From Pseudomonas azotoformans (GTDB lineage: Bacteria; Pseudomonadota; Gammaproteobacteria; Pseudomonadales; Pseudomonadaceae): DNA of 64,000 nt. Made by a program: the position numbers and the translations under genes. The notes below the pieces were generated by a model. It searched no databases and had not been told where the DNA came from. It was given only the letters and a program-made list of their open reading frames with translations. The DNA lies in NCBI RefSeq assembly GCF_900103345.1, contig NZ_LT629702.1, positions 2,976,001 through 3,040,000 of the forward strand, read 5' to 3'. Of this stretch, positions 26,818 through 36,774 are shown in pieces (position 1 is the first letter of the stretch; each line of letters opens with the position of its first letter).

Positions 26818-26917
26818 GTAGGAACGGGCGTGCTCGCGAGAAACGCCAAGGCACCGCGTTTTTCCAGATGCCCCGCGTTATCGTTAACGCTCTTCGCGAG
26901 CAAGCTCGCTCCTACAG
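26818..26917. repeat. paired REP element (REPIN), one arm diverged
   Basis: The left arm, GTAGGAACGGGCGTGCTCGCGAGAA, differs at several positions from the right arm, TTCGCGAGCAAGCTCGCTCCTACAG. It lies between the CPBP gene and the aer promoter. Confidence 0.8.
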
Positions 26918-26955
26918 TGGGGACGTGCGTACCGCCGATTGTTGCAAAAATAAGT

Positions 26956-26982
26956 TAAATAAAATGCCGATCTTGCCGATAA
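26956..26982 (+). promoter_or_regulatory. FliA (sigma-28) promoter of the Aer gene
   Basis: TAAA (26956-26959), a 15-base spacer and GCCGATAA (26975-26982) match the flagellar sigma-28 consensus TAAA-N15-GCCGATAA exactly. The ATG follows 29 bases later. It predicts that this receptor is made with the late flagellar genes. Confidence 0.85.
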
Positions 26983-27011
26983 CCCCTGAAAGCCTTGCGG
27001 ATTGAACAATC

Positions 27012-28577
27012 ATGCGTAATAACCAACCCGTTACCCAGCGCGAACGTACCTTCCCCGCTCAGCAACGGTTGATCTCCACCACAGATGCCAAAGGCGTGAT
27101 CACCTACTGCAACGACGCTTTTGTCGAAATCAGTGGGTTCTCCCGCGACGAACTGGTGCGTGCCCCGCACAACCTGGTGCGTCACCCGGACGTTCCGGCG
27201 GCGGTGTTCGCGCACATGTGGTCAACGCTCAAACAAGGCTTGCCATGGATGGGCATTGTCAAGAATCGCTGCAAGACCGGTGACCATTACTGGGTTAACG
27301 CCTATGTGACGCCGGTTTTCGAAGGCAACCAGGTGGTCGGCTACGAATCGGTGCGCATCAAGCCCACCGCCGAGCAGATCCGCCGGGCCGAAGCGCTCTA
27401 CCAACGCATCAACCAGGGCAAGTCGGCGATCCCCCAGCGGGACAAGTGGCTACCGGTGTTGCAGGACTGGCTGCCGTTTATCCTGGTGAGCCAGTTGAGT
27501 TTCATGATCGGCGCCTCGCTCAACTCCCACTGGGGCTTTGCCCTGGCGGCGGGGTTGTCGGTGCCGCTGGGCCTGCTCGGCCTGAGCTGGCAACAGCGCG
27601 GCCTCAAGCGTTTGCTGCGCCTGGCCGAGCAGACCACCTCCGACCCGCTGATCGCGCAGATGTACACCGACAGCCGTGGCGCCCAGGCGCGCCTGGAGAT
27701 GTCGATCCTCAGCCAGGAGGCACGTCTGAAGACGTGTCTTACCCGCCTGCAGGACACCGCCGAACACCTCAACGACCAGGCCGCACAGTCCAACACCCTG
27801 GCGCATAACAGCTCCAGCGGCCTGGAACGCCAGCGCGTCGAGACTGAGCAGGTGGCGACCGCCGTTAACCAGATGGCGGCCACCACCCAGGAAGTCGCCA
27901 GCCATGTGCAGCGCACAGCGGACGCAACCCAGGAAGCCAACCGCCTCACCGGCCGTGGCCGCGATATCGCCGGGGAAACCCGCGAGGCGATTCAGCGTCT
28001 GTCCGTAGCAGTGGGTGAGACCGGTGTGACCGTCACCCAACTGGCCAAGGACAGTGATGAAATCGGCGGTGTGGTCGACGTGATCAAGGGCATTGCCGAC
28101 CAGACCAACCTGCTGGCGCTCAACGCCGCCATCGAAGCGGCCCGTGCCGGTGAGATGGGCCGTGGGTTTGCGGTGGTTGCCGATGAAGTCCGTCAACTGG
28201 CACAGCGCACGGCGGAGTCGACCGGGCAGATCCATGCCCTGATCGCCAAGCTGCAACAAACCGCCGCCGCTGCCGTACAGACCATGGACGCCGGGCATCG
28301 CCAGGCCGAAGAAGGCGTGGCACGGGTGATGGAAGCGGACCAGGCGTTGGTGGGCATCAGTGAAGCGGTGGCGCATATCACCGACATGACTACCCAGATC
28401 GCGGCTGCCACCGAAGAGCAAAGCTCGGTGGCCGAAGAGATCAGCCGCAATATCAGCACCATTGCGCTATTGGCAGACCAGACCTCGGAGCAAGCGTTGA
28501 ACTCGGCGCAGTTGAGTGAAGAGTTGACGCATACCGCGAATACCCAGTATTCGCTGGTAGAACGGTTTAACCGTTAA
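27012..28577 (+). CDS. aer: PAS-containing aerotaxis receptor, Aer-like
   Basis: A 521-residue receptor. An N-terminal PAS domain (about residues 20-125; [35 protein letters not shown]) resembles the FAD-binding PAS of Aer. A short hydrophobic anchor (about 155-195) follows, then a cytoplasmic signalling domain with the conserved hairpin ([21 protein letters not shown]). It senses redox state or oxygen from inside the cell rather than through a periplasmic domain. It lies upstream of the cbb3 oxidase genes, as in P. aeruginosa, and has a FliA promoter. Confidence 0.92.
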   Translation: MRNNQPVTQRERTFPAQQRLISTTDAKGVITYCNDAFVEISGFSRDELVRAPHNLVRHPDVPAAVFAHMWSTLKQGLPWMGIVKNRCKTGDHYWVNAYVTPVFEGNQVVGYESVRIKPTAEQIRRAEALYQRINQGKSAIPQRDKWLPVLQDWLPFILVSQLSFMIGASLNSHWGFALAAGLSVPLGLLGLSWQQRGLKRLLRLAEQTTSDPLIAQMYTDSRGAQARLEMSILSQEARLKTCLTRLQDTAEHLNDQAAQSNTLAHNSSSGLERQRVETEQVATAVNQMAATTQEVASHVQRTADATQEANRLTGRGRDIAGETREAIQRLSVAVGETGVTVTQLAKDSDEIGGVVDVIKGIADQTNLLALNAAIEAARAGEMGRGFAVVADEVRQLAQRTAESTGQIHALIAKLQQTAAAAVQTMDAGHRQAEEGVARVMEADQALVGISEAVAHITDMTTQIAAATEEQSSVAEEISRNISTIALLADQTSEQALNSAQLSEELTHTANTQYSLVERFNR

Positions 28578-28583
28578 ACCGCT

Positions 28584-28666
28584 TTCGCGAGCAAGCCCGC
28601 TCCCACATTTAACCGCGTACATCCCTTGGAATGCGGTCGAATGTGGGAGCGGGCTTGCTCGCGAAG
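28584..28666. repeat. paired REP element (REPIN)
   Basis: TTCGCGAGCAAGCCCGCTCCCACA and its inverted copy enclose about 35 bases, between the convergent aer and hydrolase genes. Confidence 0.88.
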
Positions 28667-28671
28667 AGGCC

Positions 28672-29364
28672 CTAACAGGCGCCGAGAAACCTGGCCACCT
28701 TCCCCGCCGCCGCCTCCAAATGCTGCTCATGACTAAACCCCGACGCCTTCAACGGCTTCAAGTCATGATCCCCCGCCACCAGCCACATCACCTCGATGCT
28801 CGGCGACAATTCATACCCTTGCACCGCCGCCCGATTACCCAGCGCATCGCGCTCGCCCTGCACAATCAAGGTTGGCGTCTTCAACCCCGCCAAATGCTCA
28901 ACCCGTGGTTTCTCCGGCTTGCCCACCGCGTAGAACGGATACCCCAGGCACACCAGTCCATCGGCGCCCAGTTCATCGACCAACAAACTGGCCATGCGCC
29001 CGCCCATGGACTTGCCACCAATGGCCAGTTTCCCAGCGACATGACGTCGCACCTCGGCATGCACCCCGCGCCAGGCTTCCAGCAGTTTCGGCGCAGGGTT
29101 TGGCGGGCGCTTGCCGCCATCCACCCGGCGCTGGGCCATGTAGGGGAACTCGAAGCGCAACACGTTGACGCCATGCCCGGCAAGGCGCGCAGCCATGTCG
29201 TTCATGAAGGATGAGTCCATCGGTGCGCCTGCGCCGTGGGCCAGGATCAGCGTGACGGGATCGCTCGAAAGCGCCACGGCCGCGACATCCCACAACCACC
29301 CATGTTCCCGCACACACTGCGCCCATTGATCCCCGTCAATACTGGCCTTGTGCTCTTTGCCCAT
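28672..29364 (-). CDS. alpha/beta-hydrolase family protein (KANL3/Tex30-like)
   Basis: A 230-residue cytosolic alpha/beta-hydrolase. [16 protein letters not shown] forms the oxyanion loop, [10 protein letters not shown] holds the nucleophile Ser (about 120), and [10 protein letters not shown] near the C-terminus holds the catalytic His. This matches the short KANL3/Tex30-like group; the substrate is unknown. The start is the ATG with GAGG at 5 bases. It is divergent from ccoN1, and its first codons overlap an Anr-type palindrome that would serve the cco1 operon. Confidence 0.82.
   Translation of the reverse strand: MGKEHKASIDGDQWAQCVREHGWLWDVAAVALSSDPVTLILAHGAGAPMDSSFMNDMAARLAGHGVNVLRFEFPYMAQRRVDGGKRPPNPAPKLLEAWRGVHAEVRRHVAGKLAIGGKSMGGRMASLLVDELGADGLVCLGYPFYAVGKPEKPRVEHLAGLKTPTLIVQGERDALGNRAAVQGYELSPSIEVMWLVAGDHDLKPLKASGFSHEQHLEAAAGKVARFLGAC
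29326..29339 (+). promoter_or_regulatory. candidate Anr/FNR box upstream of cco1
   Basis: TTGATCCCCGTCAA fits the Anr/FNR pattern TTGAT-N4-(A/G)TCAA completely. It lies about 105 bases before the ccoN1 ATG, inside codons near the start of the divergent hydrolase gene. A start site 41 bases from its centre would fall near 29374; a TATAAC at 29389-29394 is an alternative -10. Confidence 0.55.
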
Positions 29365-29443
29365 GCTTGCCTCGCTTTTTAGTCTGCCTATAACTCCAGC
29401 CCAAGTGCCGCATCTGCTTGGGTTGAACCGTGGATGGGGAACC

Positions 29444-30868
29444 ATGAACACTACTTTAAGTACCGCCTATAACTACAAGGTGGTCCGCCAATTCGCCATT
29501 ATGACGGTGGTGTGGGGCATCGTCGGCATGGGGCTCGGGGTTTTTCTCGCGGCCCAATTGGTGTGGCCTGCACTCAACTTCGATCTGCCGTGGACCAGCT
29601 TCGGCCGCCTGCGCCCGCTGCACACTAACGCGGTGATCTTCGCCTTCGGTGGCTGCGCGCTGTTCGCCAGCTCCTTCTACTCGGTGCAACGCACCTGCCA
29701 AACGCAGCTGTTCGCGCCGAAAATCGCCGCGTTCTGCTTCTGGGGCTGGCAGTTGGTCATCCTGCTGGCTGCGATCTCCCTGCCGCTGGGCTACACCAGC
29801 TCCAAGGAATACGCCGAGCTGGAATGGCCGATCGACATTCTGATCACCATTGTCTGGGTGGCCTACGCCATTGTGTTCTTTGGCACCGTGGCCAAGCGCA
29901 ACACCAAGCACATCTACGTCGGCAACTGGTTCTTCGGTGCGTTCATCATCACCGTGGCCATCCTGCATATCGTCAACAACCTGGAAATCCCGGTCAGCCT
30001 GACCAAGTCCTACTCCCTCTACGGCGGTGCGACGGATGCCATGGTGCAGTGGTGGTATGGGCATAACGCGGTCGGCTTTTTCCTCACCGCCGGTTTCCTC
30101 GGCATGATGTATTACTTCGTGCCCAAGCAGGCCGAGCGTCCGGTGTATTCCTATCGCTTGTCCATCGTGCACTTCTGGGCGCTGATCACCCTGTACATCT
30201 GGGCCGGTCCCCACCACTTGCACTACACCGCACTGCCGGACTGGGCACAGTCCCTGGGCATGGTGATGTCCCTGGTGCTGCTGGCACCGAGCTGGGGCGG
30301 CATGATCAACGGCATGATGACCCTGTCGGGCGCCTGGCATAAGTTGCGCAGCGACCCGATCCTGCGCTTCCTGGTGGTGTCCCTGGCGTTCTACGGCATG
30401 TCGACCTTCGAAGGCCCGATGATGGCGATCAAGACCGTCAACGCCCTCTCCCACTACACCGACTGGACCATCGGCCACGTACACGCCGGCGCCCTCGGTT
30501 GGGTGGCAATGATCTCCATCGGCGCGCTGTACCACATGATCCCGAAAGTCTTCGGTCGCGAGCAGATGTACAGCCTCGGCCTGATCAACGCGCACTTCTG
30601 GCTGGCCACCATTGGCACCGTGCTCTACATCGCTTCGATGTGGGTCAACGGCATCGCCCAGGGCCTGATGTGGCGTGCGGTCAACGAAGACGGCACCTTG
30701 ACTTACTCCTTCGTCGAAACCCTGGTGGCCAGCCACCCAGGCTTCATCGTGCGGCTGGTGGGCGGTGCCATCTTCCTCAGCGGCATGTTCCTGATGGCTT
30801 ACAACACCTGGCGCACCGTGCGTTCGGCGCAGCCCGCCGAAGTCACCGCTGCAGCGCAGCTGGCCTGA
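29444..30868 (+). CDS. ccoN: cbb3-type cytochrome c oxidase subunit I (copy 1)
   Basis: A 474-residue catalytic subunit in the inner membrane, with about twelve helices. It holds haem b and the haem b3-CuB centre where oxygen is reduced. Visible ligand regions are [22 protein letters not shown] (CuB His and the cross-linked Tyr region), WAGPHHLHY and the paired His in [12 protein letters not shown]. The ATG beginning [16 protein letters not shown] was chosen; the upstream frame is not conserved. First gene of ccoNOQP, high-affinity oxidase for low oxygen. Copy 2 at 33110 differs mainly at the N-terminus. Confidence 0.95.
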   Translation: MNTTLSTAYNYKVVRQFAIMTVVWGIVGMGLGVFLAAQLVWPALNFDLPWTSFGRLRPLHTNAVIFAFGGCALFASSFYSVQRTCQTQLFAPKIAAFCFWGWQLVILLAAISLPLGYTSSKEYAELEWPIDILITIVWVAYAIVFFGTVAKRNTKHIYVGNWFFGAFIITVAILHIVNNLEIPVSLTKSYSLYGGATDAMVQWWYGHNAVGFFLTAGFLGMMYYFVPKQAERPVYSYRLSIVHFWALITLYIWAGPHHLHYTALPDWAQSLGMVMSLVLLAPSWGGMINGMMTLSGAWHKLRSDPILRFLVVSLAFYGMSTFEGPMMAIKTVNALSHYTDWTIGHVHAGALGWVAMISIGALYHMIPKVFGREQMYSLGLINAHFWLATIGTVLYIASMWVNGIAQGLMWRAVNEDGTLTYSFVETLVASHPGFIVRLVGGAIFLSGMFLMAYNTWRTVRSAQPAEVTAAAQLA

Positions 30869-30878
30869 GGAGTCTGTG

Positions 30879-31487
30879 ATGAAACACGAAACGATTGAAA
30901 AGAACGTCGGCCTGTTGATGTTGCTGATGGTGCTCGCCGTGAGCATCGGCGGCCTGACCCAGATCGTCCCGCTGTTCTTCCAGGACGTGACCAACAAGCC
31001 GGTGGAGGGCATGAAACCCTACACCGCGCTGCAACTGGAAGGCCGTGACATCTACATCCGCGAAGGCTGCGTACAGTGCCACTCGCAGATGATCCGCCCC
31101 TTCCGTGCCGAAACCGAACGCTACGGCCACTACTCGGTCGCCGGTGAAAGCGTGTGGGACCACCCGTTCCTGTGGGGCTCCAAGCGTACCGGTCCGGACC
31201 TGGCGCGCGTCGGCGCACGCTACTCGGACGACTGGCACCGCGCCCACCTGTACAACCCGCGCAACGTGGTGCCCGAGTCGAAAATGCCGGCCTATCCATG
31301 GTTGGTCACCGCCGCCGTCGACAGCAGCCACACCGAGACCAAGTTGAAAGTGATGCGCACCCTCGGCGTGCCATACACCGACGACGACATCAGTGGCGCC
31401 GTGGCCAGCCTCAAGGGCAAGACCGAGATGGACGCGCTGGTTTCGTACCTGCAAGTGCTCGGCACTGCCATCAAGAGCAAGAGGTGA
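30879..31487 (+). CDS. ccoO: cbb3 oxidase subunit II, monohaem cytochrome c (copy 1)
   Basis: A 202-residue membrane-anchored cytochrome c. A single N-terminal helix (about residues 9-30; [22 protein letters not shown]) anchors a periplasmic domain with one haem site, CVQCHS (about 66-71), and the axial-ligand segment [14 protein letters not shown]. It passes electrons from CcoP to CcoN. The ATG lies 10 bases after ccoN; a GTG one codon earlier is possible. The first Cys-x-x-Cys spacer (VQ) differs from copy 2 (VG). Confidence 0.95.
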   Translation: MKHETIEKNVGLLMLLMVLAVSIGGLTQIVPLFFQDVTNKPVEGMKPYTALQLEGRDIYIREGCVQCHSQMIRPFRAETERYGHYSVAGESVWDHPFLWGSKRTGPDLARVGARYSDDWHRAHLYNPRNVVPESKMPAYPWLVTAAVDSSHTETKLKVMRTLGVPYTDDDISGAVASLKGKTEMDALVSYLQVLGTAIKSKR

Positions 31488-31490
31488 GCC

Positions 31491-31691
31491 ATGGGATTTG
31501 AATTCGATGCAGGCACCATCCGCGGCCTCGGCACACTGGTGGTGGCCATCGCCTTTATCGGCCTGTCGCTATGGGTGTTCAACAACCGGCGCAACGCGGA
31601 ATTCGAGCAGGCGCGCCTGCTGCCCTTCGCCGATGAACCCTCTCCATCCGACGCTCAAGAAGAGCCTGCAATAAGGAGCACCCGGCCATGA
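31491..31691 (+). CDS. ccoQ: cbb3 oxidase subunit CcoQ (copy 1)
   Basis: A 66-residue single-helix membrane protein (helix about residues 13-31, [18 protein letters not shown]) with a charged cytoplasmic tail containing the common [11 protein letters not shown] block. CcoQ stabilises the assembled oxidase. Its stop overlaps the ccoP start by four bases (ATGA), so the two are translationally coupled. The tail is longer and different from copy 2. Confidence 0.9.
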   Translation: MGFEFDAGTIRGLGTLVVAIAFIGLSLWVFNNRRNAEFEQARLLPFADEPSPSDAQEEPAIRSTRP

Positions 31692-32635
31692 CCCTATTCT
31701 GGAGTACATGGATCTGCGTACTGACCCTCGGCAGCCTGATCGGCTTGACCTGGCTCCTGGTCGGCACCCGCAAGGGCGAGACCAAGGGCAGTGTCGACCA
31801 GACCATGGGCCACGCCTTCGACGGTATCGAGGAATACGACAACCCGCTGCCCCAGTGGTGGTTCATGCTGTTCGCCGGCACCCTGGTGTTTGCGGTCGGC
31901 TATCTGATCCTCTACCCGGGCCTGGGCAACTGGAAAGGCGTGTTGCCGGGCTATGAAGACGGCTGGACCCAGACCAAGGAATGGGACAAGGAAATGGCCA
32001 AGGCCGACGCCAAGTTCGGGCCGATCTTCGCCAAATTCTCGGCCATGCCCGTGGAAGAAGTGGCCAAGAACCCGCAAGCGCTGAAAATGGGCGGTCGCCT
32101 GTTCGCTTCCAACTGTGCGGTGTGCCACGGCTCGGATGCCAAGGGCGCGTTTGGTTTCCCGAACCTGGCGGACAACATCTGGCGCTGGGGCGGTTCGGCC
32201 GAGGCGATCAAGACCACCATCCTCAACGGCCGCCACGCGGCGATGCCGGCCTGGGGTGACATGCTCGGCGATGAGGGTGTGAAGAACGTTGCGGCCTTTG
32301 TTCGCCACGACCTGGCCAAGTTGCCCCTGCCCGCCGACAGCAGCGCCGATGTGGCTGCCGGCCAGGCGGCCTTCAACACCACCTGTGTTGCCTGCCACGG
32401 TCCGGAAGGCCACGGCATGGAAGCCATGGGCGCGCCCGACCTGACCAAACCGGCCGGGTACATCTACGGCACCAGCCTTGCGCAGTTGCAGCAGACCATC
32501 CGCCACGGCCGCCAAGGCCAGATGCCGGCGCAGGAAGTGCTGCAGGGCAATGACAAGGTGCACCTGCTGGCCGCTTATGTTTACAGCCTGTCCCACAACG
32601 CTGATGGCGCAACGCCAGAAAGCCAAGCGCAATAA
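31688..32635 (+). CDS. ccoP: cbb3 oxidase subunit III, dihaem cytochrome c (copy 1)
   Basis: A 315-residue subunit. Two N-terminal helices (about residues 5-25 and 56-78) flank the conserved loop with [14 protein letters not shown]. The periplasmic part has two c-type haem sites, CAVCHG (about 143-148) and CVACHG (about 235-240), each with a later Met ligand ([17 protein letters not shown]). It accepts electrons from soluble cytochromes c and hands them to CcoO. Last gene of the first operon, followed by a strong hairpin. Confidence 0.95.
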   Translation: MTLFWSTWICVLTLGSLIGLTWLLVGTRKGETKGSVDQTMGHAFDGIEEYDNPLPQWWFMLFAGTLVFAVGYLILYPGLGNWKGVLPGYEDGWTQTKEWDKEMAKADAKFGPIFAKFSAMPVEEVAKNPQALKMGGRLFASNCAVCHGSDAKGAFGFPNLADNIWRWGGSAEAIKTTILNGRHAAMPAWGDMLGDEGVKNVAAFVRHDLAKLPLPADSSADVAAGQAAFNTTCVACHGPEGHGMEAMGAPDLTKPAGYIYGTSLAQLQQTIRHGRQGQMPAQEVLQGNDKVHLLAAYVYSLSHNADGATPESQAQ

Positions 32636-32644
32636 CCTTCAACC

Positions 32645-32677
32645 GCCGCCCCTGATCAGGGGCGGCCCCCGGTTTTC
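32645..32677 (+). terminator. probable terminator of the first cco operon
   Basis: A 22-base perfect palindrome, GCCGCCCC-TGATCA-GGGGCGGC, is followed by CCCCGGTTTT, nine bases after the ccoP1 stop. The T-run is short and displaced. Confidence 0.65.
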
Positions 32678-32678
32678 C

Positions 32679-32778
32679 TGTAGGGGCGAGCTTGCTCGCG
32701 AAGAGCGTCAACGATGAAGCGGTGATCCTGATTCAGCGCGGCGCCCTCACGTTTTTCGCGAGCAAGCTCGCTCCTACA
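32679..32778. repeat. paired REP element (REPIN)
   Basis: TGTAGGGGCGAGCTTGCTCGCGAA and the inverted copy TTCGCGAGCAAGCTCGCTCCTACA lie between the two cco operons. The rest of the 474-base gap (32779-33109) is promoter region without an ORF. Confidence 0.87.
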
Positions 32779-33011
32779 AAGAATCCAATGTCGCCTTCAC
32801 TGACGCGACCAAGTGTCACACCCTTCCAAAGCACAACTTTCCCCTCCTCACTTTCGGGTCTACGCTTGTTCCCACAGCGGACCAATCCTGGCGTACGCGA
32901 CGACATTCGTTGCGACCCCCTGAATTTTCCTGTCCACTTGATCAGCTTTCGATTTCCGATTTTGTCCTTACACCAAACATGGAAAGGGCGCAGAATCTGG
33001 CGTGGAACGCA

Positions 33012-33025
33012 TTGATACAGGTCAG
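33012..33025 (+). promoter_or_regulatory. candidate Anr/FNR box upstream of cco2
   Basis: TTGATACAGGTCAG matches TTGAT-N4-GTCAA at all but the final base. It lies 85 bases before the ccoN2 ATG; a possible -10 (TTCTACATA) follows at about 33051-33060. In P. aeruginosa the second cco operon is the Anr-dependent one, which fits. Confidence 0.65.
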
Positions 33026-33109
33026 TCATTGCGTTGCAATGACCCCTCGCTTTCTACATACTTGCGGCCGATTTTACCTATAAAAAAACCTAAACCGTGG
33101 AACCTTAGA

Positions 33110-34552
33110 ATGAGCACAGCAATCAGTCCGACTGCTTATAACTATAAGGTAGTCCGCCAGTTCGCCATCATGACGGTGGTCTGGGGGATCCTTGGCATGG
33201 GGCTCGGGGTGTTCATCGCCTCGCAACTGGTCTGGCCGGAATTGAATTTCGGTTTGCCATGGACGACCTTTGGCCGCCTGCGCCCGCTGCACACCAACCT
33301 GGTGATCTTCGCCTTCGGCGGATGTGCATTGTTTGCCACCTCCTACTATGTCGTGCAGCGAACCTGCCAGACGCGACTGATCTCCGACAGCCTTGCGGCC
33401 TTCACCTTCTGGGGTTGGCAAGCGGTCATCGTCGGCGCCATCGTCACCCTGCCGCTGGGTTACACCACCACCAAGGAGTACGCCGAGCTGGAATGGCCCA
33501 TCGCCATTTTGCTTGCCATCGTGTGGGTGGCCTATGCCGTGGTGTTCTTCGGCACCATCGTCAAGCGCAAGACCAAGCACATCTACGTGGGCAACTGGTT
33601 CTACGGCGCATTCATCCTGGTCACGGCGATGCTGCACATCGTCAACCACGCCTCGTTGCCGGTGAGCCTGTTCAAGTCCTACTCGGCCTACGCCGGGGCC
33701 ACGGACGCGATGATCCAGTGGTGGTACGGCCACAATGCCGTGGGTTTCTTCCTGACCACCGGTTTCCTGGGGATGATGTACTACTTCGTGCCGAAACAGG
33801 CCGAACGTCCCATTTACTCGTACCGCCTGTCCATCGTGCATTTCTGGGCACTGATCACCCTGTACATCTGGGCCGGCCCGCACCACTTGCACTACACCGC
33901 GTTGCCGGACTGGGCACAGTCCCTGGGCATGGCGATGTCGATCATCCTGCTGGCCCCGAGCTGGGGCGGCATGATCAACGGCATGATGACCCTGTCCGGC
34001 GCCTGGCATAAATTGCGCACCGATCCGATCCTGCGCTTCCTGGTGGTGTCGCTGGCGTTCTACGGCATGTCGACCTTCGAAGGGCCGATGATGGCGATCA
34101 AGACCGTCAACTCGCTGTCCCACTACACCGACTGGACCATCGGCCACGTACACGCCGGCGCCCTCGGCTGGGTGGCGATGATCTCCATCGGCGCGCTGTA
34201 CCACATGATCCCCAAACTGTTCGGCCGTCCGCAGATGCACAGCGTTGGCCTGATCAACGCGCACTTCTGGCTGGCCACCATCGGTACCGTGCTCTACATC
34301 GCCTCGATGTGGGTCAACGGCATCACCCAGGGCCTGATGTGGCGAGCCATCAACGATGACGGCACCCTCACCTACTCCTTCGTCGAAGCGCTGCAAGCCA
34401 GCCATCCGGGTTACATCGTGCGCGCCCTGGGCGGTGCATTCTTTGCCTCCGGCATGTTCCTGATGGCCTACAACGTCTGGCGCACCGTGCGTGCCGCCGA
34501 CCCGGCAGAAGCCGAAGCCGCCGCCAAGATCGCCGTTGTGGGAGCTCACTGA
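33110..34552 (+). CDS. ccoN: cbb3-type cytochrome c oxidase subunit I (copy 2)
   Basis: A 480-residue catalytic subunit with the same ligand blocks as copy 1 ([43 protein letters not shown]). By eye it is very close to copy 1 through the core, with changes near the N-terminus and in loops ([11 protein letters not shown] against [11 protein letters not shown]). The ATG beginning [14 protein letters not shown] was taken; the 36 residues upstream are promoter DNA including the Anr box. Its stop overlaps the ccoO2 start by one base. Confidence 0.95.
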   Translation: MSTAISPTAYNYKVVRQFAIMTVVWGILGMGLGVFIASQLVWPELNFGLPWTTFGRLRPLHTNLVIFAFGGCALFATSYYVVQRTCQTRLISDSLAAFTFWGWQAVIVGAIVTLPLGYTTTKEYAELEWPIAILLAIVWVAYAVVFFGTIVKRKTKHIYVGNWFYGAFILVTAMLHIVNHASLPVSLFKSYSAYAGATDAMIQWWYGHNAVGFFLTTGFLGMMYYFVPKQAERPIYSYRLSIVHFWALITLYIWAGPHHLHYTALPDWAQSLGMAMSIILLAPSWGGMINGMMTLSGAWHKLRTDPILRFLVVSLAFYGMSTFEGPMMAIKTVNSLSHYTDWTIGHVHAGALGWVAMISIGALYHMIPKLFGRPQMHSVGLINAHFWLATIGTVLYIASMWVNGITQGLMWRAINDDGTLTYSFVEALQASHPGYIVRALGGAFFASGMFLMAYNVWRTVRAADPAEAEAAAKIAVVGAH

Positions 34553-35160
34553 TGAAGCATGAAGTAGTCGAGAAGAATATCGGCCTGCTGGCCTTCTTCA
34601 TGGTCATCGCCGTGAGTATCGGCGGCCTGACCCAGATCGTTCCGCTGTTTTTCCAGGACGTGACCAACAAGCCGGTGGAAGGCATGAAGCCGCGCACCGC
34701 CCTTGAACTGGAAGGCCGCGACGTCTACATCGCCAACGGCTGTGTCGGCTGCCACTCGCAGATGATCCGCCCGTTCCGTGCCGAAACCGAACGCTACGGC
34801 CACTACTCGGTCGCCGGTGAAAGCGTGTGGGACCACCCGTTCCTGTGGGGCTCCAAGCGTACCGGCCCGGACCTCGCCCGTGTCGGCGGGCGTTACTCCG
34901 ATGACTGGCAGCGTGCGCACCTGTACAACCCGCGCAACGTGGTGCCTGAGTCGAAAATGCCGGCGTACCCGTTCCTCGTGGAAAACAAGCTCGACGGCAA
35001 GGACACCGCGAAGAAGATGGAAGTCTTGCGCACCCTGGGCGTGCCCTACACCGACGAAGACATCGCCGGTGCAGCCGCCGCCGTGAAGGGCAAGACCGAA
35101 ATGGACGCACTGGTGGCCTACCTGCAAGGCCTGGGCACCATCATCAAAAGCAAACGGTGA
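34552..35160 (+). CDS. ccoO: cbb3 oxidase subunit II, monohaem cytochrome c (copy 2)
   Basis: A 202-residue cytochrome c with an N-terminal anchor helix and haem site CVGCHS (about residues 66-71). The following [23 protein letters not shown] block is identical to copy 1. It carries electrons between CcoP and CcoN. Translationally coupled to ccoN2 (TGATG). Confidence 0.95.
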   Translation: MKHEVVEKNIGLLAFFMVIAVSIGGLTQIVPLFFQDVTNKPVEGMKPRTALELEGRDVYIANGCVGCHSQMIRPFRAETERYGHYSVAGESVWDHPFLWGSKRTGPDLARVGGRYSDDWQRAHLYNPRNVVPESKMPAYPFLVENKLDGKDTAKKMEVLRTLGVPYTDEDIAGAAAAVKGKTEMDALVAYLQGLGTIIKSKR

Positions 35161-35163
35161 TCT

Positions 35164-35349
35164 ATGGATATCGGGATGATTCGTGGCCTGGGCACCGTTG
35201 TGGTGATGGTGGCCTTTATTGGCCTGGCGTTGTGGGTGTTCAGCCCCAAGCGCAAGTCGGAGTTTGAAGACGCGACCTTGCTGCCCTTTGCGGATGATCC
35301 CGAAGCCATCAAGCACGTCGAGCAAGCTTCTAGGAGTAACAAAGAATGA
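35164..35349 (+). CDS. ccoQ: cbb3 oxidase subunit CcoQ (copy 2)
   Basis: A 61-residue single-helix protein ([18 protein letters not shown]) with a charged tail ending in ASRSNKE. It resembles copy 1 in the helix and in the ATLLPFADD block, and diverges after that. It overlaps ccoP2 by four bases. Confidence 0.9.
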   Translation: MDIGMIRGLGTVVVMVAFIGLALWVFSPKRKSEFEDATLLPFADDPEAIKHVEQASRSNKE

Positions 35350-36323
35350 CTACGTTCTGGAGTCTGTACGTCACAGTCCTCAGTCTGGGTACCATCTTCG
35401 CCCTGACCTGGCTGTTGCTGTCGACCCGCAAGGGCCAGCGCGCCGAGCAAACCGACGAAACCGTCGGCCACTCGTTCGACGGCATCGAGGAGTACGACAA
35501 CCCGCTGCCCAAGTGGTGGTTCATGCTGTTCGTCGGCACCATCGTCTTCGCCCTCGGCTACCTGGCGCTGTACCCCGGCCTGGGCAACTGGAAGGGCCTG
35601 CTGCCGGGCTACAACTACCTCGATACCGACAAACAAACCCCTTTCGCCAACGGCCAGACCGGCTGGACCGGCGTGCACGAATGGGAAAAGGAAATGGCCA
35701 GGTCGGACGCCAAGTTCGGGCCGATCTTCGCCAAATTCGCGTCGATGCCGATTGAAGAAGTCGCCAAGGACCCGCAAGCCCTGAAGATGGGTGGCCGCCT
35801 GTTCGCTTCCAACTGCTCGGTGTGCCACGGCTCCGACGCCAAGGGCGCGTATGGCTTTCCCAACCTGACCGACGCCGACTGGCGCTGGGGCGGCGAGCCG
35901 GCCACCATCAAGGAAACCATCATGAAGGGTCGCCATGCGGTGATGCCGGCGTGGTTGGATATCCTCAAGGAACAAGGCGTCAGCGATGTGGCCGCGTTCG
36001 TGCTCACCAACCTCGACGGGCGCAAACTGCCCGAAGGCGTGAAAGCCGATGTGGCCAACGGCGAGAAACTCTTCGCCGCCAACTGCGTGGCCTGCCACGG
36101 CCCGGCCGGTAAAGGTACCCCAGCCATGGGTGCACCCGACCTGACCCACCCCGGTGCGTTCATCTACGGTTCGAGCTTCGCCCAACTGCAGCAGACCATC
36201 CGTTGGGGTCGCCAGGGCCAGATGCCGGCGCAGGAGCAACTGCAAGGCAATGACAAGGTGCACTTGCTGGCGGCGTATGTGTACAGCTTGTCCCATGGGG
36301 ATAAACCGGCCGACACCGAGTGA
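35346..36323 (+). CDS. ccoP: cbb3 oxidase subunit III, dihaem cytochrome c (copy 2)
   Basis: A 325-residue subunit with two N-terminal helices, the [14 protein letters not shown] loop and two haem sites: CSVCHG (about residues 157-162) and CVACHG (about 249-254). It carries a ten-residue insertion after the second helix ([16 protein letters not shown]) that copy 1 lacks. It ends the second operon before a clear terminator. Its 3' end is the parent of the decayed copy found 160 bases downstream. Confidence 0.95.
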   Translation: MTTFWSLYVTVLSLGTIFALTWLLLSTRKGQRAEQTDETVGHSFDGIEEYDNPLPKWWFMLFVGTIVFALGYLALYPGLGNWKGLLPGYNYLDTDKQTPFANGQTGWTGVHEWEKEMARSDAKFGPIFAKFASMPIEEVAKDPQALKMGGRLFASNCSVCHGSDAKGAYGFPNLTDADWRWGGEPATIKETIMKGRHAVMPAWLDILKEQGVSDVAAFVLTNLDGRKLPEGVKADVANGEKLFAANCVACHGPAGKGTPAMGAPDLTHPGAFIYGSSFAQLQQTIRWGRQGQMPAQEQLQGNDKVHLLAAYVYSLSHGDKPADTE

Positions 36324-36340
36324 AGCGTTAAAACAAAACA

Positions 36341-36374
36341 GCCTCGCCAATATTAATCGGCGGGGCTTTTTTTT
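36341..36374 (+). terminator. intrinsic terminator of the second cco operon
   Basis: GCCTCGCC-loop-GGCGGGGC (one G-U pair) followed by TTTTTTTT, 17 bases after the ccoP2 stop. Confidence 0.9.
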
Positions 36375-36479
36375 GAGTGCACAACAACTTCACTCACCGA
36401 CAACATCAGCGTCATCGACAATTCACTGATTAACCTGCAAGCGCAGGCGCGTGCAGGCGATCGGCACCATTACAGCGAG

Positions 36480-36690
36480 GAACGCGCAAGACCTGCCCAC
36501 CCGGTTGCATTCATCTAGGGTTCAAGCTTCGCCCAACTGCAGCAAACCATCCGCTACGCCCGTAAGGGCCACATGCCTGCGCAGGAACGGTTGCAAGGCA
36601 ATGACAGGGTGCACTCGCTGGCAGTGTATGTTTACGGCCAATCCCATGGAAATAAGGCGACGGACGCGGAGCAAGTGACTCAGCACCACC
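36480..36690 (+). pseudogene. decayed duplicate of the ccoP 3' end
   Basis: From 36510 the frame reads [18 protein letters not shown] and continues to HGNKATDAE. It aligns without gaps to the last 54 codons of ccoP2, with 39 identical residues. The Tyr of FIYGSS is a TAG stop, and the Met-ligand block RQGQMPAQE is now RKGHMPAQE. Just upstream, GACCTG-CCCACCCGGTTGCA matches ccoP2 with small deletions that break the frame. Similarity runs on through the terminator. No start or haem motif is present, so it cannot make a cytochrome. Confidence 0.85.
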
Positions 36691-36694
36691 AAAC

Positions 36695-36726
36695 AGCCCG
36701 CCAGTGCTCTGGCGAGCTGCTTCTTT
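36695..36726 (+). terminator. degenerate copy of the cco2 terminator
   Basis: AACAGCC-CGCCAG-TGCT-CTGGCG-AGCTGCTTCTTTGAG aligns with the terminator at 36341 (AACAGCCTCGCC...GGCGGGGCTTTTTTTTGAG). The stem is kept by different bases, and the T-run is interrupted. Confidence 0.6.
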
Positions 36727-36774
36727 GAGGCTCGATGATGTTTCAGCACAACGCGTTGCATACATCAACCGGGG

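Noticed and set aside
29456..31012. 518-codon minus-strand ORF opposite ccoN1 and ccoO1
   Set aside because: Antisense shadow rich in His, Gln and Asp; a matching shadow occurs opposite ccoN2, as expected from duplicated coding DNA.
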